From PHAA01 sp964457945 (GTDB lineage Bacteria; Bacillota; Syntrophomonadia; Syntrophomonadales; Syntrophomonadaceae): a DNA stretch of 64,000 bases. The notes beneath the pieces were generated by a model. The model was not told the origin of the DNA. It saw nothing but the letters and a program-made list of their open reading frames with translations, and did not search any database. The stretch is from positions 31,761 through 95,760 of the forward strand of contig CAYWFX010000007.1 in NCBI GenBank assembly GCA_964457945.1. The letters are read 5' to 3'. The first letter of the stretch is position 1. Every line of letters starts with the position of its first letter. This document shows, piece by piece, positions 9,280 to 18,461 of the stretch. The position numbers and the translations under genes are program-made.

Positions 9280-11685
9280 ATGTCATTTAAAAAAGGAGCT
9301 TTACTGCTAGGTACAGTCATGATGTTACTTATCCTGGTTCTGGGGTTCACCGGCGCTTTGAACATATCATCGTTCAGGACCAGCTATACCGATTCACTGG
9401 TAGCCAGTTATGCAGTGGCAGGCAGTGACGGAGTTAGAAATATCGAATACGCTTTAAAATACGGCAAACCACTTGAAAATTTCAACGACATGGAAAAGAT
9501 ACTAACCGACATCAAGAGTATTTCGCCGGGAATTGAAAGTGTTCTGGTGGTCTCCCCGGAAGGGCAGGTACTTTATAACCATCAGGGCAAAGTAGATAGT
9601 GAATATTTATCTCCTGAAATACTGAAGAAGCTGCGTGTAGATAGTTTGGCGGAGAGTGATTATCGTTATGTTGCTTTTGAAGGGAAGTATCACATCTTTT
9701 TGCCCTTAGTTGACCGTAATGCCAAGTGGGTAGGAAGCTTGGATATGGTGTTTAATGATCAAGTAATTGAATCACGGGTATCCATACCCAAGGCGGAGAG
9801 CCTACAGTACCTGGATATAATTGTTGCCCTGGCTGCACTGCTCCTATTTATTTGTCATATTAAAATCGATTTTCTGGAGCCGGATGGTCAGCTGAAGAAA
9901 AAATTGTTTCTGGCAGTGGTATTATCGATATTGACGGTTGCGCAGATTGCTTATGCCGGGATAAATTATTATATGTACCGGAATGTGTACTATGAAATGG
10001 CCCGGGAAAACACAATGGTAACTGCTAATATTATTCAAAGGGATATTGATTCCGTAGTATCTCGGGGGGTCTCCTATAATGAGTTGTATGGGATCGAAAA
10101 ATGGATGCAGAGTATTATCAAATCTGTTCCCCAAATTGATAGCATTACTATCAGTGATGACAATGGAAAAGCTGTCTACAGCACCGATCAGGGTATGCAG
10201 TTAGAGCAATCAAAAGACTCTGCTTACCTCTACAGCCTTCCATTAAAGACAGGGGGGGGGCAGAATAAGCTTACTGTCACAGCGGGTATAAATATAAGTC
10301 TGTCCCGGGAATACATTAAGCAGAAATCACTAGCTATTGCCCTGGATGCTCTAACAGTACTGATTATTGCCTTCTTCTTTATGGTAGAAATAACGCTCTT
10401 CCTGCTGGTGTATATCAAACAGGAAGTGAATCGCATGGCACGTGCACTCAGTTCTGAAGGTCAGCGCAAAAAGATCGGGTCTATTGATGCCGAGATGATT
10501 CGGCCACTGGCGTTTTTCTACTTTATTGCATCAAGTATGGCAGCTTCCTACATACCTCTGATAATGAAAGATCTTTATCAGCCTATGTGGGGATTACCGA
10601 AGGAAGTTGTGCTGGGTCTGCCTATTTCGGCCGAGTTATTATGTGCAGCCTTATCAATTATTATTACTGGTTACATAATCGAGCGGCGGGGATGGCGTTT
10701 CCCCTTTTTTAGCGGACTAATTTTCATGGGACTGGGGCTCTTGCTTTCAGGTCTGGCCTGGAACGGGGAAGTATTTATTCTGGCCCGGGCTTTAACCGGT
10801 ATTGGTTATGGTTTCTCATGGATGGCTATGCGCTGGCTTAGTACCTCGCCTACCCAGCAAGAAGAGAAGACGCGAGGACTCTCTGCATATAATGCTGGAA
10901 TCTATGCGGGATTTAACTGCGGTATAGCTATAGGTGCAATGATGGCGGATCGGATCGGTTTTTCCCAGGTGTTTTTTATAGCTTTAATGTCGTTACTTAT
11001 AGTCGTAGCCTTTGCCTTTAGTTTCATTGGCAAGGTTGAATCGGAGCAGGAAGAAATTAAACCCAAGTTTATTGGGGGGAGGATATCAGCTTTCCTGCTT
11101 GATCCCGGAGTTATATTCTTCTTCTTTTTAATTACCATTCCCCTGGCAGTGTGCAGTATGTTTATGGATTATTTCTTTCCCTTGTTTGGGTCCAGTGTCG
11201 GCCTTTCAACTTCTGATATAGGCAGGGGATTCCTGATATATGGCCTTTGTATCGTATACCTGGGGCCGTGGTTGGGAGGATTTGTCGAGAAAAGGTTGAG
11301 CCCTTGGACTGCCTCTTTATTAGCTGCTTTTATGACTATCGGTGCTTTGGGCTTGTTTTCCTGGCGGGGTGGCACAGTTATGGCAATTCTAGCCATCCTG
11401 ATTATGGGGTTGTCGGATAGCTTTGGCACAGTAGCTCAGAATAATTACTTCCTATCTCTCCCAGCTACCCAAAAAGTGGGTGAGAGTAAGGCATTGAGTT
11501 ATTACAGCACGGTACGTCGACTGGGGCAGGTTTTAGGACCATTTATCTTTGGAGCCCTGGCAATACTGGGTGCGATGCGCAGCGTAGGCTTGATTTCCCT
11601 GGCTTGTTTGGCTCTTCTGCTTATGTTTGCCCTTCTGTCACGTACCTTTGTTAAAAGTGATACGGAGGTAAACCTGCCTGGATAG
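9280..11685 (+). CDS. Sensor-MFS fusion: Cache-like extracytoplasmic domains joined to a major facilitator transporter
   Basis: 801 residues, ATG start behind GGGGGAGAAG. Layout by hydropathy: a TM helix at about 5-27, an extracytoplasmic domain at about 30-165 (SISPGIESVLVVSPEGQVLY is Cache-like), two TM helices at about 178-225, a second extracytoplasmic domain to about 350 (SVPQIDSITISDDNGKAVYS), another TM, then a 12-helix MFS domain from about 405 (YIIERRGWRFPFF; ARALTGIGYGFSWMA). Transporters rarely carry such sensor modules, which usually belong to chemoreceptors or kinases. It is either a ligand-gated transporter or a sensory transporter. A run of nine G at 10252-10260 lies inside the coding sequence. 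Confidence 0.8.
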   Translation: MSFKKGALLLGTVMMLLILVLGFTGALNISSFRTSYTDSLVASYAVAGSDGVRNIEYALKYGKPLENFNDMEKILTDIKSISPGIESVLVVSPEGQVLYNHQGKVDSEYLSPEILKKLRVDSLAESDYRYVAFEGKYHIFLPLVDRNAKWVGSLDMVFNDQVIESRVSIPKAESLQYLDIIVALAALLLFICHIKIDFLEPDGQLKKKLFLAVVLSILTVAQIAYAGINYYMYRNVYYEMARENTMVTANIIQRDIDSVVSRGVSYNELYGIEKWMQSIIKSVPQIDSITISDDNGKAVYSTDQGMQLEQSKDSAYLYSLPLKTGGGQNKLTVTAGINISLSREYIKQKSLAIALDALTVLIIAFFFMVEITLFLLVYIKQEVNRMARALSSEGQRKKIGSIDAEMIRPLAFFYFIASSMAASYIPLIMKDLYQPMWGLPKEVVLGLPISAELLCAALSIIITGYIIERRGWRFPFFSGLIFMGLGLLLSGLAWNGEVFILARALTGIGYGFSWMAMRWLSTSPTQQEEKTRGLSAYNAGIYAGFNCGIAIGAMMADRIGFSQVFFIALMSLLIVVAFAFSFIGKVESEQEEIKPKFIGGRISAFLLDPGVIFFFFLITIPLAVCSMFMDYFFPLFGSSVGLSTSDIGRGFLIYGLCIVYLGPWLGGFVEKRLSPWTASLLAAFMTIGALGLFSWRGGTVMAILAILIMGLSDSFGTVAQNNYFLSLPATQKVGESKALSYYSTVRRLGQVLGPFIFGALAILGAMRSVGLISLACLALLLMFALLSRTFVKSDTEVNLPG

Positions 11686-11797
11686 GCCTAATATACCAAG
11701 TGAGCTGGCTTGGGGAAGAGGTTTATTCAGGTCAGATGGGATAATAAGGCAGTTATCCTATCCTGATCTAGACAATATTATTTACCTGCAGGAACAA

Positions 11798-12397
11798 GTG
11801 GTAGAGGGGTTAAAGGATTCCTCTGCCTACTATCCGCTGACCAGAGATGAAGTGGCAATGCTGCTGGGCAAGCGGGGGCTAAGTCTGGGGGCTTATAATT
11901 CGGAAGAAGAGTTAATTGGATATGCAGCAGCCTACTTTCCCGGTAACGAAAATGACAATCTAGGATTGGATTTAGCACTATCTGGAAATGAACTTCTGCA
12001 GGTTGCCCACATTGAGACAGGTCTGGTTCACCCGTCCTTTAGAGGCCGAGGTTGGCAAGGCAGCTTGTATCAGGAATTAATTAAAGGCATTGTAAAACAG
12101 GATAAGTACCGCTACATATTATCTACTGTCGCCTGTAACAACTATCCTGCTTTACGTAATAGCCTCCGACTAAAGCTCTCTATATGCAGTCTGCGAGAAA
12201 AATATGGGAATAAACTGCGTTATGTATTGAGTTGTGATTTACAGAATCCTTTAAGGATTTGTCCGATTACAATTATAAAATGCCAGAATACAGATATTGA
12301 ATTGCAGCAAAGGCTGCTCGGGCAGGGTTACTATGGCTTTGATGTGGAATATGAGACTGATAGGCTAGTAGTTTGTTATGGACTTAAGGACGTTTAA
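11798..12397 (+). CDS. GNAT-family acetyltransferase, start probably further upstream
   Basis: 199 residues from GTG 11798. Residues about 65-95 (VAHIETGLVHPSFRGRGWQG) are GNAT motif A, the acetyl-CoA pyrophosphate loop, in the form R-G-R-G-W-Q-G. The GTG has no ribosome site. The same frame stays open back to 11672 and encodes plausible family sequence (DGIIRQLSYPDLDNIIYLQE), the usual first strand and helix of a GNAT fold. The only good Shine-Dalgarno is GGAGGT at 11664-11669, eight bases before an in-frame CTG at 11678. The true start is therefore unsettled. It lies 18 bp upstream of alanine racemase and is probably co-transcribed; the acceptor is unknown. Confidence 0.7.
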   Translation: MVEGLKDSSAYYPLTRDEVAMLLGKRGLSLGAYNSEEELIGYAAAYFPGNENDNLGLDLALSGNELLQVAHIETGLVHPSFRGRGWQGSLYQELIKGIVKQDKYRYILSTVACNNYPALRNSLRLKLSICSLREKYGNKLRYVLSCDLQNPLRICPITIIKCQNTDIELQQRLLGQGYYGFDVEYETDRLVVCYGLKDV

Positions 12398-12415
12398 GGA
12401 AATGAGTAATGGGTT

Positions 12416-13540
12416 ATGAACAAAACCAATCTTACTTGGGCCGAGATTGATCTGTCTGCTTTGCACCAGAATCTGGAGATGGTTCGTAAGCAGTTGATGG
12501 TTGGAACTAGAATTATGGCGGTTGTAAAAGCGAATGCCTATGGTCATGGAGCAGTGGAAGTTGGCCGGGCGTTGGCAGGTTATGGCGTTAATGCCTTAGC
12601 AGTAGCCACGGTAGCTGAGGCTAAGGAATTAAGGCAAAATCAAATAAATATTCCTATCCTGGTACTGGGAACAGTTGCCGACCAAAATTATGAGGACTTG
12701 TTTGAGCAAGGTCTGGTTCCTACCCTGAACAATCTTGAAATGGCTTTCTGTCTGAATAAATGTGGACTAAAGCGGGGTCAAAGAATAAAGACTCACCTGA
12801 GAATTGATACCGGGATGGGAAGTTACGGGTTATTGCCCGGTGAATGTTTAGAATTTGTCAACCAATTAGTGAAAATGGAATATCTGGAGCTGGATGGTAT
12901 ATATACCCATATAAACACCATATATGGAGGGAGAAAAGAAGATGCTATTAAGCAGGTGAGTAGTTTTGAGCATCTTATGACTCAACTTCGACAAAGGGGA
13001 GTACATATTCCTATGGTCCATGCCAGCAGCAGCCCGGCCGTACTCAAACTACCACAAGCTGAGTACGACATGGTGCGATTAGGAATAGTACTCTACGGGC
13101 TGCCCTGTGGGAACGAATATTTAGATGACAAAATTAAGGCTGTTATGCAAATAAAGACCAGAGTAGTTGCGATAAAAGAGGTAGGAAGCGATTTTGGAGT
13201 GGGTTATGGCTGCACTTTTACTACTAGCAGCCCTACTCGCATAGCGACCTTGTCTATAGGTTATGCGGATGCCAGTTTTCTGCATTTTCTCAAAGATGGG
13301 GAAGTACTTATTTGCAAAGAAAGAGCTCCCATAATCGGGAAGTCGTGCATGGATCACCTGATTGTAGATGTAACTCATATTAATGATGTTGCGGTGGGTG
13401 ATGAAGCAGTGGTAATGGGGGAACAGGGTGATCAAAGGATAGGTGCTGAGGAGATTGCAATGCGATCTGGAATATGCATGGATAACTGCGACCTGGTTTG
13501 TCTGATTAGCTCTAGGGTGCAACGAGTATACAAAAAGTAA
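12416..13540 (+). CDS. alr: Alanine racemase
   Basis: 374 residues, about the usual length for alanine racemase. It interconverts L- and D-alanine with PLP, supplying D-Ala for peptidoglycan. The PLP lysine is K38 in AVVKANAYGHG. The catalytic tyrosine region appears as GVGYGCTFTT, followed by LSIGYADA and GKSCMDHLIVD. The ATG at 12416 follows AAGGA at 12396. A short ATG at 12401 runs into a stop and is not the start. The gene closes a run of plus-strand genes and is followed by a palindrome and a good hairpin terminator. A related amino-acid racemase with broader specificity cannot be excluded from sequence alone. Confidence 0.93.
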   Translation: MNKTNLTWAEIDLSALHQNLEMVRKQLMVGTRIMAVVKANAYGHGAVEVGRALAGYGVNALAVATVAEAKELRQNQINIPILVLGTVADQNYEDLFEQGLVPTLNNLEMAFCLNKCGLKRGQRIKTHLRIDTGMGSYGLLPGECLEFVNQLVKMEYLELDGIYTHINTIYGGRKEDAIKQVSSFEHLMTQLRQRGVHIPMVHASSSPAVLKLPQAEYDMVRLGIVLYGLPCGNEYLDDKIKAVMQIKTRVVAIKEVGSDFGVGYGCTFTTSSPTRIATLSIGYADASFLHFLKDGEVLICKERAPIIGKSCMDHLIVDVTHINDVAVGDEAVVMGEQGDQRIGAEEIAMRSGICMDNCDLVCLISSRVQRVYKK

Positions 13541-13544
13541 ATAA

Positions 13545-13571
13545 GGGACAAAAGAACCGCCCCCTTGTCCC
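13545..13571. repeat. REP-like palindrome (GGGACAA ... TTGTCCC)
   Basis: A 7-bp inverted repeat, GGGACAA at 13545-13551 and TTGTCCC at 13565-13571, with a GAACCGCCCC-type loop and flanking A and C runs. It sits just after the alr stop. Similar GGGAC...GTCCC elements are dispersed in many clostridial genomes, which makes a REP/IS200-derived repeat likely. There is no T tract, so it is probably not the terminator. Confidence 0.5.
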
Positions 13572-13591
13572 CCCAGACTATAACCTGTATT

Positions 13592-13626
13592 AGCTACCGA
13601 CCTCAATCAGGTTGGGTAGCTTTTTA
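13592..13626 (+). terminator. Rho-independent terminator after alr
   Basis: AGCTACC at 13592-13598 pairs with GGTAGCT at 13615-13621, with an inner ACCT/AGGT extension, followed by TTTTT. It lies between the convergent alr gene and the MORN gene. Confidence 0.8.
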
Positions 13627-15333
13627 ATTTGTAGGTCTAATTTCCAGGTAATTGATACTCTGGTCATCGTTAAAGAAAAACTTATAAACAAAGCCATCCC
13701 GGCGGCATTCCCAAATGTTATTGGGGGGCAGGCTTTCCTGGTTAACTTGATCTCCCAGAGCTTTTAGTATCTGAGAAGCCTTCATGTCGAGCTTTATTCC
13801 CAAAAGTTCCTGCTTGCCGGAAAGAGTAATAGCTCTTACTACTTGATTATCTTTCGGTCCAGGAGAAGACAGTTCAAAACTCATAGCCATATCTTTATAA
13901 CTTATTGATCGAATTATCCCTATATCTGCCTTATTCTCGGATTTACCAACAAGCTCGTCGATCTTTTTCTCGGATAGATTCATAAAGCCCTCATAGTTAG
14001 GCTGGTTGTTTTTAAAGAAGCCATGGAATATAACTTCTTCATTGGAGTTATAAAGGGTGCCAAGGCCGTCAAAACTTCCCCCGTTAAAATTACCCTCATA
14101 TTTTTTCTTGCCTTTCTCATCTAAAAGCAAACCTTGGCCTTTATAGGAGCCTAATTCAAAAGTACCGCTATATTTTACTTGGCCATTCGGATAAAACTCA
14201 CTACCCTTTCCGGAATAAGTCCCGTTTTTAAATTCACCTTGGTAGATCATTTTCCCTTCATTATTGTACATCTCTCCCGGTCCTTCAGGATGACCGTCCA
14301 GGAAGGCTCCTTTGTAGAGGACCTTACCCGCTTCTGAAACCAGCTGACCTTGTCCGGCACCGGAGCCAGCCAAAAAATCTCCTTTATAGATTAACAGACC
14401 CGCGTCATTATACATCTCGCCTTTTCCATTCGTCAGTCCGGCTTTAAATTCACCCTGATAGGCCAGCTTACCCTTTTGATTATATAGCTTACCTTGGCCT
14501 TCATAGTACCCGCCGGCAAATGCACCTTCATATTTTAGTTCTTGGTCGGGCCAATACTCCACCCCTTGACCGGAGTATACTCCGCTGATAAACTGGCCAA
14601 CGTAGACTAGCTGCTCATCTTCATTGTATAACTTACCCTGGCCTTCATACTGGTTGTTTAAAAAGTTCCCTTCATATTTTAATCCCTTATTAATATAGTA
14701 CTCACGTCCCTGGCCGGTGTAACAGCCACTGACAAATTTTCCGACGTATATGTATTTGCCCTTCATATTAAATAATTTTCCCTGTCCATCATAGACACCG
14801 TTGGCGATACTGCCTTCATACTTTTTCTTACCATTTTCATAATACATGGTTCCATTTCCGTGCATAATGCTGTTTTTGCATTGTCCTTCATAAATAAGGC
14901 TGCCATTTTCATAGATTTTGCCGTAACCATCATAAACACCGCCTACCATATCACCTTCATAAATGAGCTGGTTTTTTTCGTCAAATAGCATAACCTTTCC
15001 GCTATATATAAGGGGAGTGCCGGAACTTATATGTATGATTTCATAACCCCTAATTTTGGCACTTACAATAGGAGTAAACTTGTAAACCCCATAGCTTAAA
15101 AGCGCTACCACAATCAATACTATTAGGATTAGCTTTTTGGAAATAAGCCGCTCGCCTATGCCAACATAATCTGCAACGGAAGCTTCTTTTTTGTTCCAGA
15201 TATCTTTTACCATTAGGGTCAACTTCTGGATTATGGTCATAGGTAGTTTTTTAAATTGTTTTATCCAGTTTTTTAATATGGAAATCATTGGTTTTACTAC
15301 CGGGCCAAATATTTTAAGAAAGAATTTTTCCAT
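13624..15333 (-). CDS. Membrane-anchored MORN-repeat protein
   Basis: 569 residues from the ATG at 15333, preferred over a TTG seven codons earlier because AGGAGTG lies about ten bases before it. One TM helix at about residues 61-83 (KLILIVLIVVALLSYGVY) follows a basic N-terminus of about 60 residues. About fourteen MORN repeats of 23-24 residues then run from about 135 to 460, each starting Y-x-G-x-F and ending G-x-G-x-x-Y. A C-terminal globular segment of about 100 residues follows. MORN repeats usually bind lipid or protein. It is the only minus-strand gene in the injection-system region and diverges from the cyclase-like gene. Function unknown. Confidence 0.85.
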   Translation of the reverse strand: MEKFFLKIFGPVVKPMISILKNWIKQFKKLPMTIIQKLTLMVKDIWNKKEASVADYVGIGERLISKKLILIVLIVVALLSYGVYKFTPIVSAKIRGYEIIHISSGTPLIYSGKVMLFDEKNQLIYEGDMVGGVYDGYGKIYENGSLIYEGQCKNSIMHGNGTMYYENGKKKYEGSIANGVYDGQGKLFNMKGKYIYVGKFVSGCYTGQGREYYINKGLKYEGNFLNNQYEGQGKLYNEDEQLVYVGQFISGVYSGQGVEYWPDQELKYEGAFAGGYYEGQGKLYNQKGKLAYQGEFKAGLTNGKGEMYNDAGLLIYKGDFLAGSGAGQGQLVSEAGKVLYKGAFLDGHPEGPGEMYNNEGKMIYQGEFKNGTYSGKGSEFYPNGQVKYSGTFELGSYKGQGLLLDEKGKKKYEGNFNGGSFDGLGTLYNSNEEVIFHGFFKNNQPNYEGFMNLSEKKIDELVGKSENKADIGIIRSISYKDMAMSFELSSPGPKDNQVVRAITLSGKQELLGIKLDMKASQILKALGDQVNQESLPPNNIWECRRDGFVYKFFFNDDQSINYLEIRPTN

Positions 15334-15608
15334 AAAGTATTCACTCCTAATCAACAGAACTTATTTATTATTATACAGGATTATACAAGATTAGCGATAA
15401 ATAATAGAGATATTAGGTGAAAACGGATAATAATAAAAATTAGGGATTTTAATGGTATTTGTAAGCGAATCATATAAAAACAAGACATATATTGGGTAAT
15501 CTGATAAAATAATTAATATGTAAAAACGACAAGATTCTATTGAAAGCTTATTCGAAAGTATTTTTAAAGATTATGCAATTAAATCAATCTATGTACAGGG
15601 GTGTAAAG

Positions 15609-18386
15609 ATGAGAAAAAAACTAGTGATACCAATAATTATATTGAGTTCTATAGTGTTACTCTCTTTATTGCTTTTAACCTATAAAGAGCTATTATCTCA
15701 GTCCCCACTGAAAAAGGGCCTGCCTATTCAAAATCTCTCCGCTATAACTTCTGACTCAAATGGCAATCTTTATATGATAGTCGCAGCACGTAGAAATATT
15801 ATAAAGATAGACAAAGATGGCATCTGCCAGTACACCATTGAACCTGCGGGCAGTGATAAGAATGAGATGTACTTATTTAGTGATGTGACAGTTGACAAGG
15901 AAGGCAATCTTTATGTCCGGCGTACCGACCTGGATAGTAAAGGAATGTATGTTGAAGCCGAAAGCGTACTATGTTATTCTGCTCAAGGCCAACTTATAAG
16001 GGTTCTTCACCGGGTTGATTATAGCGGAGATAACCGTCCCTTGAGGGCTGGGAACATCAAATCGCTGCAGTTAAAGGACGATCGCCTTTTTTTCCACTAT
16101 GTGCAACCGGATCGGGATTACCTTTACAGTATTAGCCTCAAGGATTATTCAATCAACAAATATATTATTGCCTACCTGCCTTCTAACTCTTACCTGTCGG
16201 ACATTACAGGTACAGTACCGGGAGAGATATATTACAGTACCCAGCGAGGAGAAATTTATGGGATAAGTGCCAATGGGGATTCAAAGCTGCTCTATCCCGC
16301 GGCAATTAGCATTAACCCCGGAGCTGGACAGACTTTAGATCGAACTTTCCCGCTTCAGTTAAAACTTCACCAGGACAAGTTATATTTTATTGATACCTTT
16401 GCCAATGAAATTCGTTGCTTGTCAACCAAGGAAGCGGACCCTGGAAAAACTGTTTTTTCTCAGGTTAACCTAGGTAGCAGCGGAAAATTATCGGTGCTTA
16501 AAGATATGGTGCTGGGGGCAGATGGCAGCCTGACAGTTGCGGTTCGTGACCGGATTTATAAATTAGATGCGAATGGTCAGTTGCTAAATATTGTAGAGCA
16601 GGCTTCCCAAGCATCAAAAACCATAGTTTTGCGATGGTTCGCATGGATATTGCCTTTGGTATTGCTGGGGCTGTTTCTATACCTAATTCGCTACATATAT
16701 ATAGAAATTATGCAGCGCCGGGTTTCTCTAGTAGTTAAACAGATTCTAGTATTTACTCCCATAATAATAATCGCCATGGTTTTTCTATCCTGGTTTATCT
16801 ACCAGCAATTTGCAGACCGGGAGGAGAAAGAAGTCTACAGACAACTGGTGGTACTTACTCGAACTGGACTAAATAGATTTGACCCGGTACGGCTGGAACA
16901 TATAAGCAGTCCCCGGGATTATATGAATGATGATTACCGTTATTTGCGTGAGCTTACGATTGAGTCTCAGATCCACCGGGGAAGCAATGGGGAAAGTCAA
17001 CTGGATGAGGCTGGACTTTACAGCGCTATATATAAACTGGAAAATGACAAGCTTTATGCTATTGTTGACTATGATAATAGTGTTAATATGTACCGTCCCA
17101 TATCTATAGCCGGTGAATTTAAACGGGTTTTGGACAGCCAGCAGATGGTTACTGACAAAGCTAATGATGAAAACGGAAGCTGGATGTTTGCTATGGCTCC
17201 AATTTTTGATTCTAATGCTAAGATCATTGGTATTTATGAATCAGGGGTGGATCGAAGCGGGTTCAACCAGGAAAGAATGGAACTATTTAAAGGTATAGCC
17301 AAGAACATTGGCTATATTACCCTGGGAATAATATGTATATTCATGCTGGTTACCTATTTTCAACTCCTATCTATCCGTAGGCTGCGGAGCAGTGTGGCAG
17401 AAATAGCACAGGGCAACTGGGAAACTGCAGCAGCTGTAGATAGTGGTGATGAAGTAGCCGACCTGGGAGCCAGTGTTAACGACATGGCTGCTAATATTTG
17501 GCACTATATTCAGGAAATAACGGACTTAAGTGAGGCCTATCATCGTTTTGTACCTCAACAATTCCTAAATTTATTGGGCAAGAAGAGTATTGTTGATGTA
17601 AAGCTAGGTGATCAGGTAAGACAGGATATGAGCATATTTTCTCTGAATATTCATTCTTTTTACCAGCTTTCCAAGACAATGCGGCCAGAAGATAATTTTA
17701 ATTTTATAAAGTCCTATTTAAATTGGATGGGACCAGTTATTAGGGACAATAATGGTCTGATAGACAAATATACAGGGCCAGGATTCCTGGCACTTTTTCC
17801 CGACCAAGCCAACGAAGCAGTGCAGGCGGCTCTAGAATTGAGAACTAGGCTGGTCGAATATAATGAAGGCAGAGTCAGGGCAGGCTATTTACCCGTAGAT
17901 ATAGGAATCGGAATTCACAAAGGGCCGCTTATGCTCGGAATAATCGGTGAAGAGAGAAGAATGGCGGGAACAGTTATTTCTGATAATGTAAACGTGGCTT
18001 CCTTCCTTCAATTACTAACCGGCAAGCTTGCTTGCGCCATTATTATAACCGAGGAAATCCTTAAAGCAATGGAAAATGCTCATCTTTACCAATACCGAAG
18101 CCTGGGCAGGATACAGTCAGAGGGTCGAGATGAACCTTTGCTTTTATATGATGTATTTCAGGGAGAAGCTGAACATATTCGAATATTAAAATTAGAAAGC
18201 AAAGAACTATTTGAGGAGGGGATAGTACTCTTCCAGGATGGTTATTTCTACGATGCCCGCAGCAAGTTCATAGAGGTTATTAAACGCAACCGCCAAGACG
18301 AGATTGCCAGGATCTATTTTTACCTTTGTGAGGAGTACGATAAAAGTAGTCCGCCTGAGGGATGGAATGGGACTCTGTTAATGTAA
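15609..18386 (+). CDS. Membrane sensor with propeller, HAMP and degenerate class III cyclase domain
   Basis: 925 residues from ATG 15609, behind AGGGGTGTAAAG; the in-frame TTG at 15540 has no ribosome site. Layout: TM at about 8-26; NHL-like segments (AITSDSNGNLYMIV; VDKEGNLYVRR) to about 340; TM at about 362-382 and 395-417; a dCache-like extracytoplasmic part to about 580; TM; HAMP near 605-655; a class III cyclase domain at about 690-840; and a TPR-like tail. The cyclase looks inactive: the first metal Asp is Asn in SLNIHSF, the second is Pro in KYTGPGF, and the transition-state Arg is Phe in VNVASFL. It may bind nucleotide or act as a scaffold; this is inference. Confidence 0.8.
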   Translation: MRKKLVIPIIILSSIVLLSLLLLTYKELLSQSPLKKGLPIQNLSAITSDSNGNLYMIVAARRNIIKIDKDGICQYTIEPAGSDKNEMYLFSDVTVDKEGNLYVRRTDLDSKGMYVEAESVLCYSAQGQLIRVLHRVDYSGDNRPLRAGNIKSLQLKDDRLFFHYVQPDRDYLYSISLKDYSINKYIIAYLPSNSYLSDITGTVPGEIYYSTQRGEIYGISANGDSKLLYPAAISINPGAGQTLDRTFPLQLKLHQDKLYFIDTFANEIRCLSTKEADPGKTVFSQVNLGSSGKLSVLKDMVLGADGSLTVAVRDRIYKLDANGQLLNIVEQASQASKTIVLRWFAWILPLVLLGLFLYLIRYIYIEIMQRRVSLVVKQILVFTPIIIIAMVFLSWFIYQQFADREEKEVYRQLVVLTRTGLNRFDPVRLEHISSPRDYMNDDYRYLRELTIESQIHRGSNGESQLDEAGLYSAIYKLENDKLYAIVDYDNSVNMYRPISIAGEFKRVLDSQQMVTDKANDENGSWMFAMAPIFDSNAKIIGIYESGVDRSGFNQERMELFKGIAKNIGYITLGIICIFMLVTYFQLLSIRRLRSSVAEIAQGNWETAAAVDSGDEVADLGASVNDMAANIWHYIQEITDLSEAYHRFVPQQFLNLLGKKSIVDVKLGDQVRQDMSIFSLNIHSFYQLSKTMRPEDNFNFIKSYLNWMGPVIRDNNGLIDKYTGPGFLALFPDQANEAVQAALELRTRLVEYNEGRVRAGYLPVDIGIGIHKGPLMLGIIGEERRMAGTVISDNVNVASFLQLLTGKLACAIIITEEILKAMENAHLYQYRSLGRIQSEGRDEPLLLYDVFQGEAEHIRILKLESKELFEEGIVLFQDGYFYDARSKFIEVIKRNRQDEIARIYFYLCEEYDKSSPPEGWNGTLLM

Positions 18387-18461
18387 ACTCCTACAGTGAA
18401 AATGAGATAAAGGCAGTACGTTTAACACCTGATAATATTGAAAAATGGGAGGTTATAAACT

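Noticed and set aside
13121..13606. Minus-strand 161-codon frame over the end of alr
   Set aside because: Antisense shadow of alr; no family match and no start context.
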